From Sphingobacteriaceae bacterium (GTDB lineage: Bacteria; Bacteroidota; Bacteroidia; B-17B0; Aurantibacillaceae), in the NCBI GenBank assembly GCA_002319075.1, contig NVQB01000001.1:1302001-1366000 (forward strand): 64,000 nt of DNA. Direction: 5' to 3'. Below, in pieces: positions 45,200-52,666 of the stretch. The position numbers were made by a program, and so were the translations under genes. Every line of letters starts with the position of its first letter. Positions within the stretch are counted from its first letter, which is position 1. Below the pieces are notes generated by a model, which was not told the origin of the DNA, ran no database searches, and saw only the letters and a program-made list of their open reading frames with translations.

Positions 45200-46705
45200 A
45201 TGAAAACAACTTCTAAAAGATATTTCCCCGGACTACTGGTAATCGCGTTATTTGTGATCTCTTCCTGTAAAAAGGATCTGAACCAAATACCAATTTCCAA
45301 CTCTACAACAATCACTTTTTATAAAACGCAAAGTGATTTCACGCAAGCCTTAACAGCAATATATAATGACCTAAGAACTTTCCCAAACAGAATGCTCAAT
45401 TTATCTGAAACACGTTCGGATAATTTATATGCTGCTTCTGACGGCGGAGTGAGAGATTGGGAAGGCATTAACGGCTTTGCTTCTACACTTAACAACAACC
45501 CATACATTGTAGAAGCGTACAAAACAGATTTCAACGGAATCTACCGTGTTAATGAATTCCTTAGTCAAATGGAAACTAACGGATCAATTATCTCAAATCC
45601 TGCCTTGCGCACGCAATATGAAGCAGAGGCTAAATTTTTACGTGCTTTCTACTATTTTGATCTTGTAAGATGGTTTGGCAAAGTTCCTCTCGTAGATAAA
45701 GTGCTCACTGCTAAAGATGCCGAAACAATTGGCAGAAGTCCGGTTGCAGATATTTACAAATTTATTATCGCCGATCTTGAATTTGCAAAATCAAATTTAC
45801 CATTAAATCAAACGGATAAAGGGCGTGCTACTCTCAATGCCGCCAAAGGAATTCTTGCCCTTGTTTATATGACGCGTTCAGGTCCAACATACGGGATCGA
45901 AGGGCCGGGTCTTGGCACTAACGACTGGCAAACAGCAAATACACTTCTTGGAGAGATAATAGCAAGCAATAAGTACTCTGCAGTTGCAACCTTTACAAGC
46001 ATATTTTCTTATAGTAATGAAAACTCAACTGAAGTTGTCTTCGACATACAGTACTTAAGCGGCGGTATTGGCGTAGGAGCTAACTTTGTATGGCTGCTGA
46101 CTCCAGACGGTTACTTTCAATCTTTTGGTCTACCAACCCAGGGTGCACTTTTCATCCGTCCGGTTTCGCAAAACTTTCTAAATTCTTTTGCTGCAGAACC
46201 GGGTGACATTAGAAGAGCCGCTACCATTACGAATTCGTATGTTTCAAATGGCGTAACTGAATCGCGTCCGTTTTACACAAAATATGTAGACGTTACAAAA
46301 TATGGAAAAGATGCAGCAGATTGGCCAATCAATTATATAGTGATGCGTTATACGGACGTGCTGCTCATGAAAGCAGAATGTATTTTACACGGCGCAACAG
46401 GCTCCCAGGGAGACGTTGACGCAGCTGTAAATCTGGTGCGCGCCCGGGCTGGTTTAACGCCCGTATCAGGCGTAACTATGGCAAGTTTAATGGAAGAAAG
46501 AAGAAAAGAGTTTGCTGCGGAAGGGTTGAGATGGCATGATCTTGTAAGAAGCGGTTTAGTAACAACTATAATGCCTGCATGGATTGCAGCTGATGATGTA
46601 CAACATCGCATTAGTCCTTTTCAACCGAACTATATTATTTATCCCATTCCCCTGTCAGAATTAACTACGCTTCCTGGATTATATACACAAAATCCTGGAT
46701 ACTAA
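45200..46705 (+). CDS. susD: SusD/RagB-family outer-membrane glycan-binding lipoprotein (module C)
   Basis: A 501-residue lipoprotein with lipobox FVISSC (Cys23). It has the SusD core YEAEAKFLRAFYYFDLVRWFG at about 136-156, LMKAECILHG, EERRKEFAAEGLRWHDLVRSG and the terminal IYPIPLSEL/QNPGY motif. It lies 11 bp after susC and should form the lid of that importer. A strong intrinsic terminator follows 39 bp after its stop. Confidence 0.95.
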   Translation: MKTTSKRYFPGLLVIALFVISSCKKDLNQIPISNSTTITFYKTQSDFTQALTAIYNDLRTFPNRMLNLSETRSDNLYAASDGGVRDWEGINGFASTLNNNPYIVEAYKTDFNGIYRVNEFLSQMETNGSIISNPALRTQYEAEAKFLRAFYYFDLVRWFGKVPLVDKVLTAKDAETIGRSPVADIYKFIIADLEFAKSNLPLNQTDKGRATLNAAKGILALVYMTRSGPTYGIEGPGLGTNDWQTANTLLGEIIASNKYSAVATFTSIFSYSNENSTEVVFDIQYLSGGIGVGANFVWLLTPDGYFQSFGLPTQGALFIRPVSQNFLNSFAAEPGDIRRAATITNSYVSNGVTESRPFYTKYVDVTKYGKDAADWPINYIVMRYTDVLLMKAECILHGATGSQGDVDAAVNLVRARAGLTPVSGVTMASLMEERRKEFAAEGLRWHDLVRSGLVTTIMPAWIAADDVQHRISPFQPNYIIYPIPLSELTTLPGLYTQNPGY

Positions 46706-46744
46706 ATTTATCTGTTTCATCGAAAAAAACAGTCTAAAACATAC

Positions 46745-46779
46745 TAGCCTGCCACTGTTAAAAGGCAGGCTATTTTTTT
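46745..46779 (+). terminator. intrinsic terminator after second susD
   Basis: TAGCCTGCC (46745-46753) pairs perfectly with GGCAGGCTA (46764-46772) around a 10-nt loop and is followed by seven T. It separates susCD from the PL22 gene 27 bp downstream, which either depends on read-through or has its own promoter. Confidence 0.85.
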
Positions 46780-46806
46780 AATGTCATTATTTTATCTCTC
46801 TGAAAA

Positions 46807-48069
46807 ATGAAAAAAAACAGCGCATTCATTCTCATCTTTTTTCTAAGCTTATGCAACACCATTTATTCTCAACAGGAAATGGAAACAGGTGGTAAAGAAA
46901 TGCCTGATGAGTGGATCGACAAAGACACCAAACACAAAGTTGTATGCATCTCCAGACGAGAAGGGATAAACCTGAGTTTTTACTTTCACAACAATCCTTT
47001 TGTTGGAAATAAAATGGTGTTTTACGGAAGCAACGAAAGACAAAAAGAAAATTATCCAGGCGAACTAAAAAACAAATCACAGGAAATTTACAACCTGAAT
47101 GTAAAAAACAAACAACTTTACCTTCTTGATCTCGCTACTTTAAAAATTGAACAGCTTACGCATAATGGAAGTGCTATGGCTGGTGAAATTTTATCTGCCT
47201 CTACACATGAAATTTTCTATCAAATAAACGACAGCGTTTTCGCTACAGATGTAAACACGAAAAAAGAAAGGCTGCTTTATGTTTTCCCGAACGATTTTAA
47301 AGGAAATATAACCTCCGTAAATTCTGATGGAACCTTGCTGGGCGGTGCCTGGGGAACAGACAAAGAAAAAGAACTTTTCAAGAAGTATCCTGAGAAACAC
47401 GATTTTTTTAATATCGTTTTTGAAGCGCATCTCCCTCGAACTTTATTTACGCTAAATACAAAAACAGCTCAACTCAATAAAATATGGACAGATTCTGCCT
47501 GGTTAAACCACGTTCAGTTTTCCACAACGAATCCAAACTTATTAATGTTTTGTCACGAAGGTCCGTGGCACAAAGTTGATCGGATATGGACAATAGATGT
47601 TGTATCTAAAGAAGTAACAAAAGTGCACACGCGCACCATGGAAAATGAAATTGCCGGACACGAATGGTTTAGCGCCGACGGCAAAACTATTTGGTTTGAT
47701 TTACAAATGCCTAAAGGTGAAACATTTTTTGTAGCTGGACGTGACGTTGCAAGCGGTAGAGAAAAAAAATTCGCGTTAAAAAGAGACGAATGGAGTATTC
47801 ATTTTAATAGTTCAAAAGATAATTTAACCTTCTGCGGAGATGGTGGAGATCCGGGGCAGGTAGCCAAGGCAAAAGATGGTCAGTGGATTTATCTTTTTAT
47901 TCCCGAAGGAGATCATTTCACCTCTGAAAAGTTAGTAAACATGAAAAATCACAATTACAAACTTGAACCCAATGTTCATTTTTCACCAGACGAGAAATGG
48001 ATTATTTTCCGCGCAAACTTTGAAGGGAAAGAAGAGATCTACGCAGTAAAAATTGAAAAAGAGAAATAG
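46807..48069 (+). CDS. ogl: exported PL22 oligogalacturonate lyase
   Basis: A 420-residue seven-bladed beta-propeller lyase cutting galacturonate disaccharides and short oligomers to 4-deoxy-L-threo-5-hexosulose uronate. Family signature: HVQFSTTNPNLLMFCHEGPW then HKVDRIWTIDV, with metal-site His residues in AGHEWFSADG and LEPNVHFSPDEKW. Known PL22 enzymes of Dickeya and Yersinia are cytoplasmic. This one has a clear signal peptide (KNSAFILIFFLSLCNTIYSQ), so it should act in the periplasm, and its products would need the inner-membrane uronate transporter. The enzyme feeds KduI and KduD encoded at 60.3-62.0 kb. Confidence 0.9.
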   Translation: MKKNSAFILIFFLSLCNTIYSQQEMETGGKEMPDEWIDKDTKHKVVCISRREGINLSFYFHNNPFVGNKMVFYGSNERQKENYPGELKNKSQEIYNLNVKNKQLYLLDLATLKIEQLTHNGSAMAGEILSASTHEIFYQINDSVFATDVNTKKERLLYVFPNDFKGNITSVNSDGTLLGGAWGTDKEKELFKKYPEKHDFFNIVFEAHLPRTLFTLNTKTAQLNKIWTDSAWLNHVQFSTTNPNLLMFCHEGPWHKVDRIWTIDVVSKEVTKVHTRTMENEIAGHEWFSADGKTIWFDLQMPKGETFFVAGRDVASGREKKFALKRDEWSIHFNSSKDNLTFCGDGGDPGQVAKAKDGQWIYLFIPEGDHFTSEKLVNMKNHNYKLEPNVHFSPDEKWIIFRANFEGKEEIYAVKIEKEK

Positions 48070-48087
48070 CACTTCTACTTCTCTTTT
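48057..48087. terminator. bidirectional terminator between PL22 and ilvE
   Basis: AAAAGAGAA (48057-48065) pairs with TTCTCTTTT (48079-48087) across a 13-nt loop, and T tracts follow on the plus strand (to 48092). It lies between convergent genes and includes the PL22 stop. Confidence 0.6.
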
Positions 48088-48100
48088 TTTTTATTCTTAT

Positions 48101-48994
48101 TCAGGCAGCAACCATTTCTGAGGCTACACCTTTTACAAGTTTTGTGTAATCGTCTGCTAACATTGCACCGATTGTATCGCTGAATTTCTTAGCGAAAATA
48201 CTATCATTTACCGATTGAATACCCACAACTTCTGATGCTGTTCCCGTGTAAAAGGCACCATCTGCTCCTACTAAACTTTCCGGGCGAATGTGTCCGACTT
48301 TTACAGTGATGCCCCTTTTTTCTGCCAGCTCAATAATTGTACTCCGCGTAATTCCACTTAAAATATTTCCTTTTGGCGGTGTATAAAGTATACCGTTTTT
48401 TTCCATGAAGAAATTAGCTCCCGGTCCTTCGGCAATATTTCCCTGTGCATCTAAAAGTAGCGCTTCATCATAGCCTTTTAATTTTGCTTCTGTGCTTGCA
48501 ATAATAGAATTTGCATACTGTCCTGCACACTTTGATTCAATAGGTACAGCAAATGGATTTGGTCTTTGATAAGAAGAAATCATAAGGCGCAATGTTCTGT
48601 CGCCTAAATATTTGGGCCAGTCCCATGCTGCGATTAAAAGATCTGCCTTTAACGGCGCAGTTAACGACATGTTAGGTTCCTGTGCATAAGCCAGTGGACG
48701 AATATAGGCTTCCTTCAGGTTATTTAATTCCAGTAATTTGTAGGTTGCTTTTTCCAGTTCCTGCGCAGTGTATGCAAGCGGAAGATAAATGAGATCACAC
48801 GAGCGCTTCAAGCGTTCGAAATGTTCCAATCCTTTAAATATAACAGTACCCTTTGGCGTCATGTAGGCTCTAATACCCTCAAAAACGGCATATCCATAGT
48901 GCAGACTTTGTGCATATAAATTGCAATTTGTCTCTTTCACATTTTTAAATTCTCCATTGATAAAAACAATGGAATCTTCATTATAATAATTCAT
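48101..48994 (-). CDS. ilvE: branched-chain amino acid aminotransferase
   Basis: A 297-residue class IV PLP aminotransferase, making or degrading leucine, isoleucine and valine with 2-oxoglutarate. Motifs: LHYGYAVFEGIRAY near the N-terminus, PLP lysine Lys155 in ESKCAGQYANSI, NIAEGPGANFFM and SGITRSTIIELAEKRGITV. The length is usual. Its start overlaps the HAD phosphatase stop by 4 bp, so they are coupled. This housekeeping pair sits on the opposite strand inside the pectin locus. Confidence 0.93.
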   Translation of the reverse strand: MNYYNEDSIVFINGEFKNVKETNCNLYAQSLHYGYAVFEGIRAYMTPKGTVIFKGLEHFERLKRSCDLIYLPLAYTAQELEKATYKLLELNNLKEAYIRPLAYAQEPNMSLTAPLKADLLIAAWDWPKYLGDRTLRLMISSYQRPNPFAVPIESKCAGQYANSIIASTEAKLKGYDEALLLDAQGNIAEGPGANFFMEKNGILYTPPKGNILSGITRSTIIELAEKRGITVKVGHIRPESLVGADGAFYTGTASEVVGIQSVNDSIFAKKFSDTIGAMLADDYTKLVKGVASEMVAA

Positions 48995-49707
48995 GCTGAT
49001 TTCTTTAATAGATTAGTTATTTGGTTAACTTGATTTAATTTTTTTTCGTAATCGGAAATGATCTGATCGAAAGTTGCCGCAACATGATCCGCTTTGCTCA
49101 CTACATTATCGCGGCGCACATTTTCTACAAAGGCGTAAAAAACAGATGCAATCCCGGCTTCACGAACCTCATAGTCCGTATATCCATCACCAATCACGAT
49201 AATTTCACCACTCAGGTTGAGCTGAGAAACTAACTTTACTTTACCTTGTGGGGAAGCAAGGAGATTACTGTGATCAAAACCGATAATATTTTCATACTCA
49301 TCGAAAATAAAAGAATTGGCAAAAACATTTTCTGCCTTAATACCATACTCCAACACTACCGGCAAAATAAATTCACAGAAGCCATTAGATACAATAAAAA
49401 CTTTGTCGGCATTTAATTTTAAAAACTCTTTGTTAGCACTGAAGGATGCAGATACCATTCCGCGTAAAATCTCAATAAGTGGCTTAAGATGTTTTTTGTG
49501 AGCATTTAATAAAAGTAAGCGCGATTCTAGTGATTCATTGATAGAGAGTTCACCCCTCATTCCTTTGTCTGTTATAGCTTTAACCTGATCGAGAATCACC
49601 GATCTTTCATTTTCATTGGTGTAGCACAATTTACATAACTCATCGAATGCCTCAACTTTCACAAATGTGCTGTCGAAGTCTATAATAAAATTGTGTGCTT
49701 TTTCCAT
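48991..49707 (-). CDS. HAD-family phosphatase, phosphoserine-phosphatase-like
   Basis: A 238-residue HAD hydrolase. Motif I is NFIIDFDSTFVKVEAFDEL (nucleophile Asp and Asp+2), motif II is VFIVSNGF, and motif IV is IVIGDGYTDYEVREAG. This is the SerB-like subclass, with an alpha-helical cap at about 30-90. Phosphoserine is a plausible substrate, and coupling to ilvE supports an amino acid role, but related enzymes act on other phosphates. Upstream is DUF3050, 32 bp away, probably in the same transcript. Confidence 0.82.
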   Translation of the reverse strand: MEKAHNFIIDFDSTFVKVEAFDELCKLCYTNENERSVILDQVKAITDKGMRGELSINESLESRLLLLNAHKKHLKPLIEILRGMVSASFSANKEFLKLNADKVFIVSNGFCEFILPVVLEYGIKAENVFANSFIFDEYENIIGFDHSNLLASPQGKVKLVSQLNLSGEIIVIGDGYTDYEVREAGIASVFYAFVENVRRDNVVSKADHVAATFDQIISDYEKKLNQVNQITNLLKKSA

Positions 49708-49739
49708 ATCTTTTAAATGAATTTGATTGCTTTCTACTA

Positions 49740-50528
49740 TTAAAGGTGAACAGGTTGTTTAATTCTTTCAAGAATAGAATCCCATAATTCTATTCTCCCC
49801 AGCAGCGAACGATTTATCGCGTAGGTGGCCTCTGTCCATTTCATTTCGTCGTCTCCGCAAAGTTCACGCGTCATCTCATGAGCAACCTTCGAAAGATCAT
49901 CGTCTTTATCTTTAATGTGCAGATCTATGTAGTATTTGAAAATACTTACACGCTCAGGATTCTGATGATCCAGCTCCTGGATAAAATTGATGAACATATC
50001 AGGAAGTAAATCTCTGCGGCCGAAAGTGAACACTGCAGCCTGCACGTGCACCTTGTCGCCAGAAATAGAGGTTTCAATTGTATTTTTAATAAACCGGCGT
50101 GCTGAACCGCGAATATTACTTGTAGCTAATGAGTTGCTGAAGGATTCGCCACTTTTTAATTTATTGAGTAACGAAAGAACAGGCCGCATATCACAACCCA
50201 CTTGTTCCATAGCCTTCAGGTAAATTTCAAAATGACTGCTACGATTTCCTTCATGATCAATTCCACTTTCTTCTTCCAACACTATTTTATTGATCATATA
50301 CCTCGTTTTTGCATTCCCTCTCGGAATCCAGGGAACATGAATTGAAGTAAGTTTTTGTTGCAGAACCTTTAAAACAGACATGAAATCCCACACGGCAAAT
50401 ACATGTTGTTCCATAAATATTGTAAGATCTTCGAGAGATTTTATTTCATTGTAAATTGGATGAGTTTTTACCTGATGCCTTAAGCTTTCAATCTCAGCTT
50501 CTAGTTGTTTAAGTCTTTCGTTTTGCAT
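49740..50528 (-). CDS. DUF3050 family protein (haem-oxygenase-like fold)
   Basis: A 262-residue cytosolic protein. It carries the DUF3050 hallmarks: HPIYNEIKSLEDLTIFMEQH, VFAVWDFMSVLKVLQQKLT, VPWIPRGNAKTRYMINKIVLEEESG, HFEIYLKAMEQVGC and the C-terminal YIDLHIKDKDDDLSKVAHEM. Conserved Glu and His residues in these helices resemble the metal sites of haem-oxygenase-like diiron proteins. The activity is unknown. Likely first gene of the DUF3050-HAD-ilvE transcript. Confidence 0.85.
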   Translation of the reverse strand: MQNERLKQLEAEIESLRHQVKTHPIYNEIKSLEDLTIFMEQHVFAVWDFMSVLKVLQQKLTSIHVPWIPRGNAKTRYMINKIVLEEESGIDHEGNRSSHFEIYLKAMEQVGCDMRPVLSLLNKLKSGESFSNSLATSNIRGSARRFIKNTIETSISGDKVHVQAAVFTFGRRDLLPDMFINFIQELDHQNPERVSIFKYYIDLHIKDKDDDLSKVAHEMTRELCGDDEMKWTEATYAINRSLLGRIELWDSILERIKQPVHL

Positions 50529-50806
50529 GTGTGTAGTTTTTAATAATTATACTTAAGTTACCGTACTATTTTGCTTGTCGTCATTCTTAAATGACCAGGT
50601 ACAAGATTTAAAATCTTTGAATTCTTTTATAGCATCAGAATATCTTTCTATAACACAAAAAAATCTCTTTTTCAAATCATGTAGTTTGTCGCTTCTTCAA
50701 AACTGCTCCTTTCAAATTTCCAAGAACATAAATTGCGTTACATTCTCATTTTTTCAAATGTGCAATCTTTTTTATGGAAATAATAATTTCCAGCCGACAA
50801 TATTCA

Positions 50807-50820
50807 CGCAAACGGTTGCG
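50807..50820. promoter_or_regulatory. LacI-like palindrome upstream of module D
   Basis: CGCAAACGGTTGCG has 5-bp arms CGCAA/TTGCG around ACGG. It matches the arms of the composite operators but is the shorter single-site form. It is about 185 bp before GH28. Confidence 0.5.
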
Positions 50821-50885
50821 CTGGAATCACCTGAAAATACTGGCATTCCGACCCATATTCCAACTTTTAATCCCGTCCTCGAAAA

Positions 50886-50911
50886 TGCAAAGGTTACCGG
50901 CAACGTTTGCG
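50886..50911. promoter_or_regulatory. LacI-like composite operator, copy 3
   Basis: TGCAAAGGTT-ACCGG-CAACGTTTGCG, 26 bp, aligns without gaps to the copy at 17470 with 22 of 26 identities. Its right half CAACGTTTGCG is a good LacI-type half palindrome. It is 94 bp before the GH28 start. Confidence 0.55.
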
Positions 50912-50981
50912 TAAGTTTTCCTGTTAAATACCGCTCTACGTATGAAAAAACACAGTAAACTTGTGTTGTTGAGACATTAAA

Positions 50982-50999
50982 AATGAGTAATCACTCACT
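50982..50999. promoter_or_regulatory. TetR-like operator immediately before module D
   Basis: AATGAGT-AATC-ACTCACT contains the perfect palindrome TGAGT-N4-ACTCA and ends 6 bp before the ATG at 51006, where it would cover the ribosome-binding region on the DNA and block initiation or elongation. Confidence 0.5.
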
Positions 51000-51005
51000 A
51001 AATTT

Positions 51006-52652
51006 ATGAGACAAAAACTGATATTATTTTTCGCAGCAATTCATTGTCTTTCGTTTGCTCAAACAAAAGCAGATTGGAAACTTCCTGTCGTAACTGAACC
51101 TACTTTTAAAAAAGATTCATTTAATATAAAAAATTACGGCGCCGTTCCCGATGGCATCACGCTGAATACAAAAAGCATTAACGACGCTATTAACGCGTGT
51201 CATGCAAAAGGTGGTGGTGTAGTTGTTATTCCTTCAGGACAGTGGTTAAGTGGTCCCATCGAATTAAAAAGCAATGTTAACCTGCATTTGCAGGAAAATG
51301 CTTTCCTGCTTTTTACAAAAGATAAAAGTCAGTATGCACTGGTAGCTACCAACTGGGAAGGCCTTCCAGCGGTACGCAACCAATCTCCGGTTTCAGGTAC
51401 AAATCTTCAAAATATCGCCATCACCGGAAAAGGAATCATCAATGGAAATGGGGATGCCTGGAGAGCAGTAAAAAAAGATAAGCTCACAGAAACACAGTGG
51501 CAAAAATTGATTTCTTCAGGTGGAGTCCTTTCTGAAAACGGAAAACAATGGTATCCCTCTGAACAGTTTTTACAAGCTTCAAAACTTGACAAACCGGGCG
51601 TTTTAACGAATGGAAAAACACTTGATGACTATAAAAATTACAAAGATTTTTTTCGTCCGAATTTAGTTGTTCTTACTTCCTGCAAAAAAGTTTTGATAGA
51701 AGGTTTGACTTTTGAAAGTTCAGCAGCCTGGTGCTTGCATCCGTTAATGTGCGAAAATCTCACAGTAAGAGGTGTTACAGTAAAAAATCCCTGGTATGCC
51801 CAAAACGGCGATGGTATTGACGTGGAGAGCTGCTCCAACGTGCTTATTGAAAATTCAAGTTTTGATGTTGGCGACGATGGTATTTGCATTAAATCAGGCC
51901 GTGACGAAGAGGGAAGAAAAAGAGCCATGCCAACACAAAATTTAATAGCACGTAATTGCGTGGTGTATCATGCGCATGGAGGATTTGTTATTGGCAGCGA
52001 AATGAGTGGGGGTGCCAGAAATATTTTTGTGGAGAACTGCACTTTTATTGGAACCGACATAGGTCTTCGTTTTAAAACAACCCGCGGAAGAGGTGGCGTT
52101 GTAGAAAATATCTTTGTTCGCAACATTAACATGAAAGATATTATTGCGGAAGCTATTTTATTCGATATGTATTACATGGCGAAAGACCCGGTTGTTTTAG
52201 CAGGCGAATCAAGAGCTGATATTAAAATTGAAACCTTTCCTGTAACCGAAGCAACTCCGGTTTTCAAAAATTTCCATATAGAAAACGTGGTTTGTGATGG
52301 CGCAGAAAAAGCAATTTTTATACGTGGTCTGCCCGAGATGAACATCACTGATATTCACCTTGAAAACATTACCATACAGGCGAATAAAGGCATTGAAATT
52401 ACGGAAGCGGCTGCTATTACTTTAAAAAATGTGTATGTTATCCCGGTGGAAACTAATCCCGTGGTAAAGATCAATAATGCAAGTAATATTTCTTTTGAAA
52501 AAAGTCGCTTTAAAGATGGATCTGATTTGATTTTTGAAATCAGTGGTGCCAAAACAAAAAATCTAAAAGTAACCAACTCAGCGCTGGCAAAAGCTAAAAC
52601 ACAAACAAAATTTTTAGAGAATGTTTCAGAAAAAGTTCTTGAAATAAAGTAG
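51006..52652 (+). CDS. GH28 polygalacturonase (exo-type)
   Basis: A 548-residue exported beta-helix hydrolase (signal peptide MRQKLILFFAAIHCLSFAQ). GH28 motifs: NYGAVPDGITLNTKSINDAI, NGDGIDVESCSNVLIENSSF, the catalytic pair in VGDDGICIKSGRDEEG, AHGGFVIGSEMSGG for the His loop and LRFKTTRGRGGVVENI for the RxK site. The RFKTTRGRGG form and long loops match bacterial exo-polygalacturonases that release galacturonate. First gene of a run that continues to the window end with no convincing terminator. Confidence 0.92.
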   Translation: MRQKLILFFAAIHCLSFAQTKADWKLPVVTEPTFKKDSFNIKNYGAVPDGITLNTKSINDAINACHAKGGGVVVIPSGQWLSGPIELKSNVNLHLQENAFLLFTKDKSQYALVATNWEGLPAVRNQSPVSGTNLQNIAITGKGIINGNGDAWRAVKKDKLTETQWQKLISSGGVLSENGKQWYPSEQFLQASKLDKPGVLTNGKTLDDYKNYKDFFRPNLVVLTSCKKVLIEGLTFESSAAWCLHPLMCENLTVRGVTVKNPWYAQNGDGIDVESCSNVLIENSSFDVGDDGICIKSGRDEEGRKRAMPTQNLIARNCVVYHAHGGFVIGSEMSGGARNIFVENCTFIGTDIGLRFKTTRGRGGVVENIFVRNINMKDIIAEAILFDMYYMAKDPVVLAGESRADIKIETFPVTEATPVFKNFHIENVVCDGAEKAIFIRGLPEMNITDIHLENITIQANKGIEITEAAAITLKNVYVIPVETNPVVKINNASNISFEKSRFKDGSDLIFEISGAKTKNLKVTNSALAKAKTQTKFLENVSEKVLEIK

Positions 52653-52666
52653 AACCCCTTTTGTTT

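Larger units (their letters stand above)
50529..51005. other. 477-bp divergent regulatory region between DUF3050 and module D
   Basis: This gene-free stretch carries three candidate operators: a short LacI-like palindrome (50807), a 26-bp LacI-like composite (50886) and a TetR-like site ending 6 bp before the GH28 start (50982). A 127-codon frame at 50575-50958 has no family resemblance, signal peptide or compositional support, and I treat it as non-coding. Confidence 0.6.

Noticed and set aside
50575-50958. 127-codon plus-strand frame in the regulatory region before module D
   Set aside because: No domain, signal peptide or family resemblance; Cys/Phe/Ser-rich composition of chance reading; it overlaps two conserved operator elements.
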